From CAYUVH01 sp964448135 (GTDB lineage Bacteria; Verrucomicrobiota; Verrucomicrobiia; Limisphaerales; UBA8199): DNA of 64,000 nucleotides. The notes below the pieces were generated by a model. The model was not told the DNA's origin. It made no database searches and saw only the letters and a program-made list of their open reading frames with translations. The DNA lies in the NCBI GenBank assembly GCA_964448135.1, contig CAYUVH010000034.1:62001-126000 (forward strand). The letters run 5' to 3'. This document shows positions 8,945-16,944 of this stretch, in pieces. Position 1 is the stretch's first letter; each line of letters begins with the position of its first letter. Made by a program: the position numbers and the translations under genes.

Positions 8945-10123
8945 ATGAAACATAGTTTGCCAACCCAGAAAACCGGCCTTTGCGCCCTCGCGCTCGCGCT
9001 TTTCGCGGGCGTAGCGGATCTCCGAGCCGCCAGTTACACTCCCGTCACCAATGCTCCGGCTGACTCCAAAATGATCACGGAGTTGACCGTAACCAGTCCG
9101 CTGAACGTCACGAACGTCGTCCAATTCAGCGTCAATCAAACCACTTGGTCTACCCTGTCCACCTTTGTGGCGACCAAGACCAATTACATTTTCTTCGACA
9201 CGAATGCGCCCGACCAGCAAGCGCGCAGCTACCGCATCATCCAGTACATCCCGGACGGCGGCGCTTCCAATCCGCCGGCTCCTTCCATCGGAACCTTCAC
9301 GGCAATTCCGGAGGGATATTTTCAAATGGGTGACACCTTGGACAAAATCGCCAATGCGAAGGCGCACCAGGTATTTGTCAGCCTGTTTTACATGGACACC
9401 AACTTGGTGAACTTCGATCTGTGGCAGCAGGTCCGCAATTACGGCAATGCCAATGGCTATGATCTTCCGCCAGGTTCCGCGAAGGCGGCGAATCATCCCG
9501 TGGCGGGCGTGAATTGGTATGACGCGGTCAAATGGTGCAATGCGCGGTCGGAGATGGAGAATCTCACGCCGTGCTACACGGTAAACGGGAGTATCTATCG
9601 TGCCGGCACCAATGGCCTGAGTGTGGCGAACGTGGATTGGAACGCCAGCGGCTACCGCCTGCCGACGGAAGCGGAATGGGAAAAGGCGGCCCGTGGCGGC
9701 ACCAACGGCACGCGCTTCCCCAATGGCAACGCCATTATGGAAAGTCGCGCCACTTATTATGCGAACACCCTGAGCTTCAGCTACGACAAGGGCCCGAGCG
9801 GCTACAATGTGCTGGCCCTGTCGGGCGGCAGTCCTTACACCACGCCTGTGGGCACGTGGCCCCCGAACGGCTACGGCTTGCGCGACATGGCGGGTAACCT
9901 GAAGGAATGGTGCTGGGACCTTTTCAGCACCGCTTACAACACCAACGCCGCCGCCAACTTCGACCCGACGGGTCCCTCTGCGGGCTCTTCGCGCGTCGTC
10001 CGCGGTGGTGCCTGGTCTGACTTCGCTCCGGCGTTGCGCGTCGCGGCTCGCCTCAGTGCGACGACGACACCGCGCAACCTGACCACGGGCTTCCGTTGCG
10101 TTACCCGCCGGCAGATTAATTAA
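8945..10123 (+). CDS. secreted SUMF1/formylglycine-generating-enzyme-like protein (probably non-catalytic)
   Basis: 392 residues with a signal peptide (LCALALALFAGVADLRAA). Residues 30-100 form a beta-rich leader. From about 115 on comes the FGE-sulfatase fold: GYFQMGD, HPVAGVNWYDAVKWCNA, GYRLPTEAEWEKAARGG, YGLRDMAGNLKEWCWD, RVVRGGAW and GFRCVTR. The two catalytic cysteines that true formylglycine-generating enzymes carry between RGGAW and GFRCV are absent here (the stretch is SDFAPALRVAARLSA). It is thus more likely a C-type-lectin-like or other SUMF-fold protein than an activator of the sulfatase at 42062. A strong terminator follows. Confidence 0.86.
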   Translation: MKHSLPTQKTGLCALALALFAGVADLRAASYTPVTNAPADSKMITELTVTSPLNVTNVVQFSVNQTTWSTLSTFVATKTNYIFFDTNAPDQQARSYRIIQYIPDGGASNPPAPSIGTFTAIPEGYFQMGDTLDKIANAKAHQVFVSLFYMDTNLVNFDLWQQVRNYGNANGYDLPPGSAKAANHPVAGVNWYDAVKWCNARSEMENLTPCYTVNGSIYRAGTNGLSVANVDWNASGYRLPTEAEWEKAARGGTNGTRFPNGNAIMESRATYYANTLSFSYDKGPSGYNVLALSGGSPYTTPVGTWPPNGYGLRDMAGNLKEWCWDLFSTAYNTNAAANFDPTGPSAGSSRVVRGGAWSDFAPALRVAARLSATTTPRNLTTGFRCVTRRQIN

Positions 10124-10160
10124 TGGACTGTTAAATCAGTCAGAAAAAAGACGGCTTCGG

Positions 10161-10200
10161 CCCTCCCTTTTCTTCAGCGAAAAGGGAGGGTTTTTTCTTT
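10161..10200 (+). terminator. rho-independent terminator after the SUMF1-like gene
   Basis: A perfect 12-base stem (10161-10172 with 10179-10190, CCCTCCCTTTTC/GAAAAGGGAGGG) with a six-base loop is followed by TTTTTTCTTT. It lies between convergent genes, and an A-rich run upstream may let it work on the minus strand as well. Confidence 0.92.
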
Positions 10201-10325
10201 GACGCTTCCATGAACCAAGGCGCGACGGGCACGTTTGACCCGCGGTCTTCAGCAAGCTCTGACATAGCTCAGGCGCTTTTTCGTTGGCGATCCGCGGCGT
10301 GTGCTCGTTGAGACTGCCGGGTTGT

Positions 10326-11339
10326 TCAGGGCTTGGAGCCTGCGGCAGCCGGAGTCTTGGTTTTCTCCCGGGCCATGATCACCTCCATTGCATGGATCGA
10401 GGTCTTGGCCTCCACCACATCATCGGGATTCTTGGCCGAAGCCAAAACCTGCTTCGCCTGCGCCAGCCCATCTTCCATCTTCCCCGTCGTAAACGTAAGA
10501 ATCGCGCGGGTCCACGCCACGCGGAAGGCGTTCGTGGGGCTCAGGCTGGCGGCGCGATCCAGGGCCGCATTGGCCAGGGCTGCATCCCGCTTCTCCAGGT
10601 AGCCATCGCTCGCAATGCGAAAGGCCAGGTCCAGGAGCGCGGGCCCATCGTTGGTCCTGACCGCAAGCATCATCTGCCCAATCTGGGGCGCCTTCGGGTC
10701 ATTCCGGCTGGCCAGGTTGAGATACATCTCCATCTGTTTGCGGTCGGCGACCTTCCTTGCGGCCCACTGGGTCGTATACTGGCCGCTCTTAAGTTGTTCG
10801 AGGACGTCTTCCAGGCCGCGCAATGGATGCCCGTACCACAGCACTTTGCCCCCCTGGCCAACCACGAAGACCGAGGGATACGCCATCTGGTTGAAGGTGT
10901 GCATGAACGTCATGGCCATCGGCCGCCCATCGGCGGCGACCGCGTAGTTGATCTTGGTGGACTGGGTCTTCACGAAATCGCGGAGCAGGTCGGCCGGTTC
11001 CTCGCAAATGGCCGCGGCGACCACGCCGATGCTCTGGTACTTGTTCTGGAGGTAGCTGAGATTCGTCAGGCCCATGTCACTCGTCCGCGTGAGACCGCCG
11101 CAGAATTCGATCAGGTAAATATTGGTGCCCTTGGTCAGATCGATCGGCCCGCCTTTCACCCAATCCGTTATCTCCAGGCGCGGCGCCTGGTCGCCGACGC
11201 GCGCCGAGGAGGGCGCGCCACGCGGTGGCGGATGGACGGGAGGAGTCGCCGCGTCGTCCGCCGGCTCTGCGGAGTAGGCGCAGATCGCCAGCTGGGATAC
11301 GAGCAAAACACTTAACAAAATCGAAGGTTTCTTCATCAT
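10326..11339 (-). CDS. secreted thioredoxin-fold (TlpA-like) protein without CxxC, paralogue
   Basis: The start is placed at 11339 (MMKKPSILLSVLLVSQLAICAYS, a signal peptide). The domain order matches the protein at 7724-8722: GDQAPRLEITDWVKGGP, a redoxin core, then a helical TPR-like C-terminus (AALDRAASLSPTNAF). At the active-site position it reads LIEFCGGLTRTSD, so no CxxC remains, although a single Cys is kept just before. The two proteins share the phrase WVKGGP and the ANAAL/ANEAL helical repeats and clearly arose by duplication. A thiol-disulfide role is unlikely; binding or scaffolding is a guess. Confidence 0.8.
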   Translation of the reverse strand: MMKKPSILLSVLLVSQLAICAYSAEPADDAATPPVHPPPRGAPSSARVGDQAPRLEITDWVKGGPIDLTKGTNIYLIEFCGGLTRTSDMGLTNLSYLQNKYQSIGVVAAAICEEPADLLRDFVKTQSTKINYAVAADGRPMAMTFMHTFNQMAYPSVFVVGQGGKVLWYGHPLRGLEDVLEQLKSGQYTTQWAARKVADRKQMEMYLNLASRNDPKAPQIGQMMLAVRTNDGPALLDLAFRIASDGYLEKRDAALANAALDRAASLSPTNAFRVAWTRAILTFTTGKMEDGLAQAKQVLASAKNPDDVVEAKTSIHAMEVIMAREKTKTPAAAGSKP

Positions 11340-11451
11340 CGCACCCAAGTCTGGGTCATTGGCCGGGGGCAGGGCAAGCTTCAAGACAGTGGTTGCGCCG
11401 CCGCCAGCGCACACCCGCGAAGCTCTAGTGTTGCCCGGTCGGTCCCCGCCA

Positions 11452-11560
11452 TTGACACCCGCCCAATTCGTGCCACCCTATCTCCGGAGGGATTTCTCGC
11501 CCGGGAATCGCCGGTGGACTCAGTCGATTCTCTACCCGGGCATAACCAGGGAAATTCAAA
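11452..11560. repeat. dispersed intergenic element, copy 1 (copy 2 near 41600)
   Basis: About 60 bases beginning TTGACACCCGCCCAATTCGT and running through CTATCTCCGGAGGGATTTC and GCCCGGGAATCGCCGG match 41601-41663 at roughly 85-90 percent by eye. A second shared block, AACCAGGGAAAT, follows after a variable stretch in both. It contains the palindrome CTCCGGAG. It lies in a gene-free region in both places. Function unknown. Confidence 0.7.
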
Positions 11561-11640
11561 GCCCGACCGAAACTATGCCAACGAGGCCAGCCAGCCCTTT
11601 GCGGGTGTCCGCTCCCGTCCCTTGCCTTGCCTTCCTTCCC

Positions 11641-11666
11641 GGAGCGCGGCTGTCCCCAGCCACAGC
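11641..11666. repeat. single arm of hairpin repeat family C
   Basis: GGAGCGCGGCTGTCCCCAGC and the next six bases match the left arms at 35936-35961 and 47158-47182. The opposite arm is missing here, so this copy is degenerate or truncated. Confidence 0.65.
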
Positions 11667-11850
11667 ACGCCCGCAAGGCATAAGATTTACCGTTACCAGA
11701 ACCAACCGAATGCCATGCGGGCATTTTGGGCAAAGCCCCGCCGATCCCGGATCAAACCGAAAAACCACCCAAAAGCCAGCTATTGCCACCTAATGCCCCC
11801 TATTGCCACTATGATTTTTTCATCCGCTGGTCCCACCACGCCCGAAAGAT

Positions 11851-11914
11851 CACCCAAGGAACGCGAAAGAACACCCAAGGAACACAAAAGAACACTCAAG
11901 GAACGCGAAAAGAA
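11851..11914. repeat. 21-base tandem repeat, three units
   Basis: Units of the form CACCCAAGGAACGCGAAAGAA at 11851-11871, 11872-11892 and 11893-11914 (last one 22 bases), with a partial fourth starting at 11915. Strongly A/C-biased on the plus strand. Confidence 0.8.
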
Positions 11915-12030
11915 CACTCAAAACTCACGGAAAAACACCAAAAAACACCTAAAAACACTTAAAGAACAACCTCTCGCAGGGGGCCCCACCACCCGTATGA
12001 CCCAGGTCCAAGTCCAAAACTCGCTCCCTG

Positions 12031-12150
12031 CTTGCCGCGTCGTGGCGATGCGAAGACGCGCCTGCCGCGTCATAGTCGGGCGAGGACGGGCCTGCCGCGT
12101 CATAGCCGGGCGAAGACGGGCCTGCCGCGTCGTAGCGAAGCGAAGACGGG
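12031..12150. repeat. 30-base tandem repeat, four units
   Basis: Exactly four 30-base units (12031-12060, 12061-12090, 12091-12120, 12121-12150), each beginning C(C/T)TGCCGCGT and ending CGA(A/G)GACG(G/C)G with variation in the middle. No spacers of unique sequence are present, so this is not a CRISPR array. It lies just downstream of the glutamate dehydrogenase stop. Confidence 0.9.
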
Positions 12151-12218
12151 CGACCTTCAACCCAACCGTGCCCAACGCCTTTTATCGCAGTCCGTATCCG
12201 TCCGCGGCGCGAATCCGG

Positions 12219-13475
12219 TCACGGAAACAAACCGCGGATGCGCTTGGCTTCCTGCACCCGCTTGATGCCCAGAGTCAGGGCGGCCAGGCGCATGGGCAGC
12301 TTTTCCTTGCGGCTGAGCGTGAGGATTTGCGTATACGCGGTTTCCAGAATGCGGAAGAGCTTGTCCACGACCTCGGTTTCGCCCCAGAAAAAGCTCTGGA
12401 GATCCTGCACCCATTCGAAATACGACACGATCACACCGCCGGCGTTGCAGAGCACATCGGGGATGACGAATATTTCCGGCCGCTGGTTGAGGATCAGGTC
12501 CGCCTCGGGCGTGGTGGGACCGTTCGCGGCTTCGGCGAGAATACGGCACTTGAGTTTGCCGGCGTTCTTTTCCGTGATCTGACGCTCCAGCGCGGCCGGG
12601 ACCAGGATGTCACAAGGCAATTCCAGCAAATGGGCGTTGTCGATGGGCTCCGATTCGGGGAAACCTTTGACGGTTTTATTTTCAGCGACAAATTTCTCGA
12701 GCTCCCAAAGATTCAGTCCCTGGTCATTGTAAACGCCCCCAAAAGCATCCGTGACCGCGATGATCTTCACCCCGTAGCGCGCGAGCGAAAGCGCGGCGAC
12801 CGAGCCAACATTCCCGAATCCCTGCACCACCGCGGTGGCTTTGCTGATATCCAGGCCCATCGTGTCGGTGGCGCGATTCACCAGGTAGCCCACGCCGCGA
12901 CCGGTCGCCTCGCGGCGACCCAGCGAACCACCGAGGCTCACGGGCTTGCCCGTGACGATGCTGGGAACCGTCGCGCCCATGTGGACCGAGTAGGTATCCA
13001 TCATCCACGCCATGACCTGTTCGTTCGTCCCGAGGTCGGGCGCCATGACGTCCACCTGCGGCCCGATGAACGGAATCATCTCCTGCGTATACCGACGCGT
13101 GAGCCGTTCGAGCTCAGTCATCGAGAGTTTCCCCGGGTCACAGGCGATGCCGCCCTTGGCGCCGCCGTAGGGGAGCCCGGTGAGCGCGCACTTCCAACTC
13201 ATCCACATCGCCAGCGCCGCGACTTCGCCTATGGTCACATCGGGATGATAACGCAGACCACCTTTGGTCGGGCCGAGTGTCAAATGATGCTGAACGCGGT
13301 AACCCGCGAACACCTGGGTGGACCCATCGTCGCGGTGGATGGGCAGCGCCACCGCCATCGAACGCTTGGGATACTTGATGCGATCGCGCTCGGCTTGCGG
13401 CATTTGCAGACGGTCTGCCACCAATTCAAATTGCTGGCAGGCCATCCGGAAGGTGGGATGATCGTAGATTTGCAT
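12219..13475 (-). CDS. gdhA: glutamate dehydrogenase (Glu/Leu/Phe/Val dehydrogenase family)
   Basis: A 418-residue NAD(P)-dependent amino-acid dehydrogenase that interconverts glutamate and 2-oxoglutarate plus ammonia. Visible motifs are GPTKGGLRYHP, the catalytic-lysine segment LPYGGAKGGI, the second-active-site APDLGTNEQVMAWMMD, and the Rossmann QGFGNVG. The frame extends to a TTG at 13514, but the ATG at 13475 (MQIYDHPTF) has an AAGGTG about nine bases upstream and matches family N-termini, so I use it. Family length is normal. Its proximity to the ammonia-releasing ureide cluster may matter for nitrogen assimilation, but that is inference. Confidence 0.92.
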   Translation of the reverse strand: MQIYDHPTFRMACQQFELVADRLQMPQAERDRIKYPKRSMAVALPIHRDDGSTQVFAGYRVQHHLTLGPTKGGLRYHPDVTIGEVAALAMWMSWKCALTGLPYGGAKGGIACDPGKLSMTELERLTRRYTQEMIPFIGPQVDVMAPDLGTNEQVMAWMMDTYSVHMGATVPSIVTGKPVSLGGSLGRREATGRGVGYLVNRATDTMGLDISKATAVVQGFGNVGSVAALSLARYGVKIIAVTDAFGGVYNDQGLNLWELEKFVAENKTVKGFPESEPIDNAHLLELPCDILVPAALERQITEKNAGKLKCRILAEAANGPTTPEADLILNQRPEIFVIPDVLCNAGGVIVSYFEWVQDLQSFFWGETEVVDKLFRILETAYTQILTLSRKEKLPMRLAALTLGIKRVQEAKRIRGLFP

Positions 13476-13559
13476 GGCCGGGAGCACCTTGCCGGAGATC
13501 GCGGAGAAAATCAAAAATCAAAATCGAATTCCCCGCGCAACTCAATACACTCTTCCCGA

Positions 13560-14300
13560 ATGTCCGGGACGTTGATCGTCAACGAAATCTACCTGAGCCT
13601 GCAAGGTGAGAGCACTTTTGCCGGGCTGCCGTGTGTTTTCGTGCGACTGACGGCGTGTGATTTGCGGTGTTCTTATTGCGATTCGGCATACGCGTTTAAA
13701 GAAGGAACTAAGAAGACTTTGGAAGAAGTGCGCGCCGAAGTCCATCGGCTGGCCGAGCCTTACGCACGAATGACTTCACCCGTCGCGCCGCGATTGCCGT
13801 TCATCGAGTTCACGGGTGGCGAGCCGTTGCTCCAGAAGAACGTGCTGCCGCTGATGAAGAGCTTGTGTGACGACGGGTTCACAGTGCTGATCGAGACGAG
13901 CGGCGCCCATGACATTTCGCAAATTGACGCACGAGTCCGGCGGATCATGGACCTCAAATGCCCCAGCAGCGGCGAGAGCGCGCGCAACCGCTGGGAAAAC
14001 GTGCCGCAGCTCAAGGGGACGGATGAAATAAAATTCGTGATCGGGACGAAACAGGATTACGAGTGGGCGAAGTCCGAGATCATCGGCCGACAATTGGCGC
14101 GGATTTGTCCGTTGCTGATGTCGTGGGTGCATCCGCTCGCGCCGGAGCAGCAGGACAAATCCTTGAAGCGCGTGCCGGAAGGGCAGACCCCGATCTCCCG
14201 CCTCGAGTTGGTGGAACAAATCATCGCCGATGCGTTGCCGGTCCGTTTCCAGGCGCAACTCCACAAAATCATCTGGCCGCCGGAGCAGCGCGGAGTTTGA
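13560..14300 (+). CDS. queE: 7-carboxy-7-deazaguanine synthase (QueE), radical SAM
   Basis: 246 residues, starting at ATG 13560 (MSGTLIVNEIYLSLQGES). QueE converts 6-carboxytetrahydropterin to CDG in queuosine/preQ0 synthesis. The N-terminus binds substrate (SLQGES), the radical SAM cluster motif is CDLRCSYCDSAYAF (three Cys), and FTGGEPLLQ is the SAM-binding GGE motif. The same frame stays open upstream to 11514, antisense to gdhA; that extension has no domain and is rejected. It is divergent from gdhA with an 84-base gap. No other que gene is in the window. Confidence 0.92.
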   Translation: MSGTLIVNEIYLSLQGESTFAGLPCVFVRLTACDLRCSYCDSAYAFKEGTKKTLEEVRAEVHRLAEPYARMTSPVAPRLPFIEFTGGEPLLQKNVLPLMKSLCDDGFTVLIETSGAHDISQIDARVRRIMDLKCPSSGESARNRWENVPQLKGTDEIKFVIGTKQDYEWAKSEIIGRQLARICPLLMSWVHPLAPEQQDKSLKRVPEGQTPISRLELVEQIIADALPVRFQAQLHKIIWPPEQRGV

Positions 14301-14304
14301 GCCC

Positions 14305-15603
14305 ATGCGCGCCCGCGAAACCCTGAACCTCCTGCGCGATTACGAATCGCGCAACGTGACCTTCATGGAGCCGGACGGCTCGTGGCCGATCGTCTGGGAG
14401 TCCGCGCGCGGAACAAAAGTGCGCGACGCGAATGGCAAGACCTACCTGGATCTGACCGCGGCTTTCGGCGTGGCGGCGGCGGGTCACGCGAATTCACGGG
14501 TGGTGCGCGCTGGACAAAAGCAAATGGCCAGGTTGCTGCACGCCATGGGCGATGTGCACCCGCACGCGCTAAAAGCAAAACTGGCGCGGGAATTGAGCCG
14601 GCTGACTTTCGAACGCTGGAAGCGAAAGCGCGGGAAAAGCATTTTCTGTAATTCGGGTTTCGAAGCGGTCGAAGCCGCGCTCAAGACCGCCGCACTGGCC
14701 ACGAAAAAACCGGGCGTGATTGCCTTTGAAGGCGGTTATCACGGCTTGGGGTACGGAGCGCTGAATGTAACTTCGCGCCGGCATTTTCGCGGTCCGTTCA
14801 CCAGCCAGCTCCGGCAGTTCGGCCGGTTTGTTCCATTTCCAACTTCGCCAGCGGCCACGCCAGAAATCCTATCCCGCCTCGGCAGCCTGCTTCGCAAAGG
14901 CGGCATCGGCGCGGTGCTCGTTGAGCCGGTGCAGGCGCGCGGCGGAATTCGCATCCCGCCGCCGGAATTTCTTTCGACCCTGCGCCGCTTGTGTTACCGG
15001 CATGGAGCCCTGCTGATCTGCGACGAAATTTACACGGGCTTCGGCCGAACGGGCCGTTGGTTCGCCTGCGAACACTCCCGTGTTGTCCCCGATCTCGTTT
15101 GTCTCGGCAAAGCGCTCACGGGTGGCTTTCCGCTCTCCGCCTGCGTTGGCCGCGCGGAGCTCATGGACACCGCCTGGCCTCCGTCCAGCGGCGAAGCAAT
15201 TCACACGAGCACCTTCCTAGGACATCCGGTAGGCTGCGCCATGGCGCTGGCCCAAATCGCCGAGATCAAACGACTAAAACTGGTCGAACGTAGTGAGCGG
15301 TTGGGCAACATGCTGCTCACCGAACTCAAAACCCTCAACCCTCAACCCTCAACCCTCAACTTTCTCCCCCGCGCTCTCGGCCTGCTCGCCGGTCTCGAAA
15401 TTCGCACGCGCAATGGCCAGCCGGCGACCGCAGTTGTCCTTCAATTGGTGAAGACCTTGCTCCATCGCGGATTCATTTTTCTCCCGGAGGGCGAAAACGC
15501 CGAAGTCCTGTCGTTCACCCCGCCCCTGACCCTCACTGAACCCGAACTCACCCGCGCGGTAAACGCCGTCCGCCGGGCCCTCGCCGAAATTCCAGCCGCA
15601 TGA
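14305..15603 (+). CDS. class III pyridoxal-phosphate aminotransferase
   Basis: 432 residues from ATG 14305 (MRARETLNLLRDYESRNVTF), four bases after queE. Motifs are FCNSGFEAVEAALKTA, GGYHGLGYGAL, the cofactor Asp strand LLICDEIYTGFGRTGRW, and the Schiff-base lysine in CLGKALTGGFPLSA. The family covers acetylornithine, GABA and related aminotransferases; the exact substrate cannot be told. Near residue 343 the gene contains four copies of ACCCTCA (15331-15358), read as TLNPQPSTLNF, an insertion-like low-complexity stretch. Because the unit is seven bases, gain or loss of one copy would shift frame. The stop overlaps rsmA (ATGA). Confidence 0.87.
   Translation: MRARETLNLLRDYESRNVTFMEPDGSWPIVWESARGTKVRDANGKTYLDLTAAFGVAAAGHANSRVVRAGQKQMARLLHAMGDVHPHALKAKLARELSRLTFERWKRKRGKSIFCNSGFEAVEAALKTAALATKKPGVIAFEGGYHGLGYGALNVTSRRHFRGPFTSQLRQFGRFVPFPTSPAATPEILSRLGSLLRKGGIGAVLVEPVQARGGIRIPPPEFLSTLRRLCYRHGALLICDEIYTGFGRTGRWFACEHSRVVPDLVCLGKALTGGFPLSACVGRAELMDTAWPPSSGEAIHTSTFLGHPVGCAMALAQIAEIKRLKLVERSERLGNMLLTELKTLNPQPSTLNFLPRALGLLAGLEIRTRNGQPATAVVLQLVKTLLHRGFIFLPEGENAEVLSFTPPLTLTEPELTRAVNAVRRALAEIPAA
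15331..15360. repeat. in-gene heptanucleotide repeat (ACCCTCA)4
   Basis: Four perfect units at 15331-15358 plus AC, in the coding frame of the aminotransferase gene. The unit length is not a multiple of three. Confidence 0.92.
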
Positions 15604-16448
15604 AACTCGCCCAGATCAAAGCGGCCCTGGCCGAGCGCGGCATTCAACTTACCCGTTCCCTCGGCCAGAATTTTCTGCACGATGCGAACCAACTGAACAA
15701 GATCGTCGCCGCCGCCCAACTCACCAAAAGCGACCGCGTTCTCGAAATCGGCCCCGGCCTCGGACCGCTCACCGCGCGGCTGCTGGACCAGGCCGGTGAA
15801 GTACTCGCGATCGAGGTAGACAAACGGCTCGTGGAAGTCCTGCAGGAGCGCTTCAGCGCGTCCTCGCCGCCGCTGCAGTTGATTCACGAGGACGCCCTCG
15901 CTTATCTGCGTCGCGAGCAAACCGATTGGCGCGAGTGGAAGCTCGTGGCCAACATGCCCTATTCCATCGCTTCGCCATTGCTGGTGGAGCTGGCGAGCCA
16001 GGGCCGCGGTCCCGCCCGGATGGTAGCCACTCTCCAACTCGAAGTCGCCAAGCGCATCTTCGCCCAAACGGACGCCGAAGATTACGGCATCCTGACGCTG
16101 CTGCTGCAACTCGACTACGCTCCGCACACCTGGTTCAAGATTCCCGCCGGCTGCTTTTTTCCGGAGCCCGATGTGACCTCCGCGTGCGTCGTCCTGGATC
16201 GCCGGGCCGAACCCCTGCTGCCCGCCGCCCATCGCAAGACATTCTACAAAGTCGTGAAGCGCGGCTTTTCCGAGCGCCGCAAGATGATGCTGAAATTGCT
16301 CGCGCAGGATTGGCCGAGGGAATTGCTTCTCGAGGAATATCGGAAGCTCAGCCTCTCGCCGGAAATCCGCGCGGAAAAAGTCAGCCTGCGGCAATTCGCG
16401 CGACTCGCCGAGGCTCTCGCAACCAAAACCACCCCCGCCGATGGCTGA
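15600..16448 (+). CDS. rsmA: 16S rRNA dimethyladenosine transferase RsmA (KsgA)
   Basis: 282 residues. RsmA dimethylates the two adjacent adenines (A1518 and A1519 in E. coli numbering) near the 3' end of 16S rRNA during 30S maturation. SAM-binding motifs are RSLGQNFLHD, VLEIGPGLGPLT and the catalytic-type NMPYSIASPLL, followed by QLEVAKR. The C-terminal helical domain (VKRGFSERRKMMLKLL) is intact. It overlaps the aminotransferase stop by four bases and the Nudix gene start by eight, so queE, aminotransferase, rsmA and Nudix form a compact operon. Confidence 0.95.
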   Translation: MKLAQIKAALAERGIQLTRSLGQNFLHDANQLNKIVAAAQLTKSDRVLEIGPGLGPLTARLLDQAGEVLAIEVDKRLVEVLQERFSASSPPLQLIHEDALAYLRREQTDWREWKLVANMPYSIASPLLVELASQGRGPARMVATLQLEVAKRIFAQTDAEDYGILTLLLQLDYAPHTWFKIPAGCFFPEPDVTSACVVLDRRAEPLLPAAHRKTFYKVVKRGFSERRKMMLKLLAQDWPRELLLEEYRKLSLSPEIRAEKVSLRQFARLAEALATKTTPADG

Positions 16449-16944
16449 AGAAATTTTCGACGTCGTAAACGAACGCGATGAAGTCATCGGCCGCCAGACG
16501 CGCGCCGAGGTGCATCGGCTGGGGTTGATGCATCGGTCCACCCATATCCTGGTTTACAATGCGGCGGGGCAAATATTTCTCCAGAAGCGTTCGATGAAGA
16601 AGGACCGCGAGCAAGGCAAATGGGATTCCTCAGCGGCCGGTCACGTGGACAGCGGGGAGGATTATGACACGTGCGCGGTGCGTGAGCTGCGCGAAGAGAT
16701 CGGATTGCGACTCGCCGCGACGCCGCAACGATTGTTCAAGCTCGCGGCGTGCGAGGAAACCGGACACGAACACGTGTGGGTTTACCGCTGCGAAGCGGAA
16801 GGGCCGTTCGAACTGAACGCCGATGAAATCGAAACCGGAGCTTGGTTCACTCCCGAACACGTCACGCGCTGGCTCGAGAAAAAGCCGGAGGAATTGGCAG
16901 GAGGGTTCCGGGTAATCTGGCGGCGTCTGGCCGGGAAAACCTAG
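16441..16944 (+). CDS. Nudix hydrolase (isopentenyl-diphosphate isomerase-like, YfcD group)
   Basis: 167 residues. The N-terminus MAEEIFDVVNERDEVIGRQ and MHRSTHILVYN match the IDI-like Nudix group. The Nudix box lies at about residues 62-84: G-HVDSG-E, then REL-REE-IGL, fitting GX5EX7REUXEEXGU. The likely role is hydrolysis of a nucleoside diphosphate derivative in the cytoplasm; the substrate is unknown. It overlaps rsmA and ends convergently, overlapping by four bases the stop of the ureidoglycolate amidohydrolase gene. Confidence 0.88.
   Translation: MAEEIFDVVNERDEVIGRQTRAEVHRLGLMHRSTHILVYNAAGQIFLQKRSMKKDREQGKWDSSAAGHVDSGEDYDTCAVRELREEIGLRLAATPQRLFKLAACEETGHEHVWVYRCEAEGPFELNADEIETGAWFTPEHVTRWLEKKPEELAGGFRVIWRRLAGKT

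Larger units (their letters stand above)
11340..12218. other. gene-free region of 879 bases dense in repeats
   Basis: A plus-strand frame runs open through this region into queE, but composition and content are repeat-like and no domain is visible. It holds one arm of hairpin family C (11641-11666), a dispersed element (11452-11560), a 21-base tandem array (11851-11914), an A-rich tract around 11930-11965, and a 30-base tandem array (12031-12150). I see no real gene. Confidence 0.65.

Noticed and set aside
12031..12150. Possible CRISPR array.
   Set aside because: The 30-base units are tandem with no unique spacers and no cas gene is present.
11514..14300. A 928-codon plus-strand frame running through repeats and antisense to gdhA into queE.
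   Set aside because: Only the last 246 codons have a known domain (QueE, ATG at 13560). The rest is repeat-derived and antisense to a well-supported gene.
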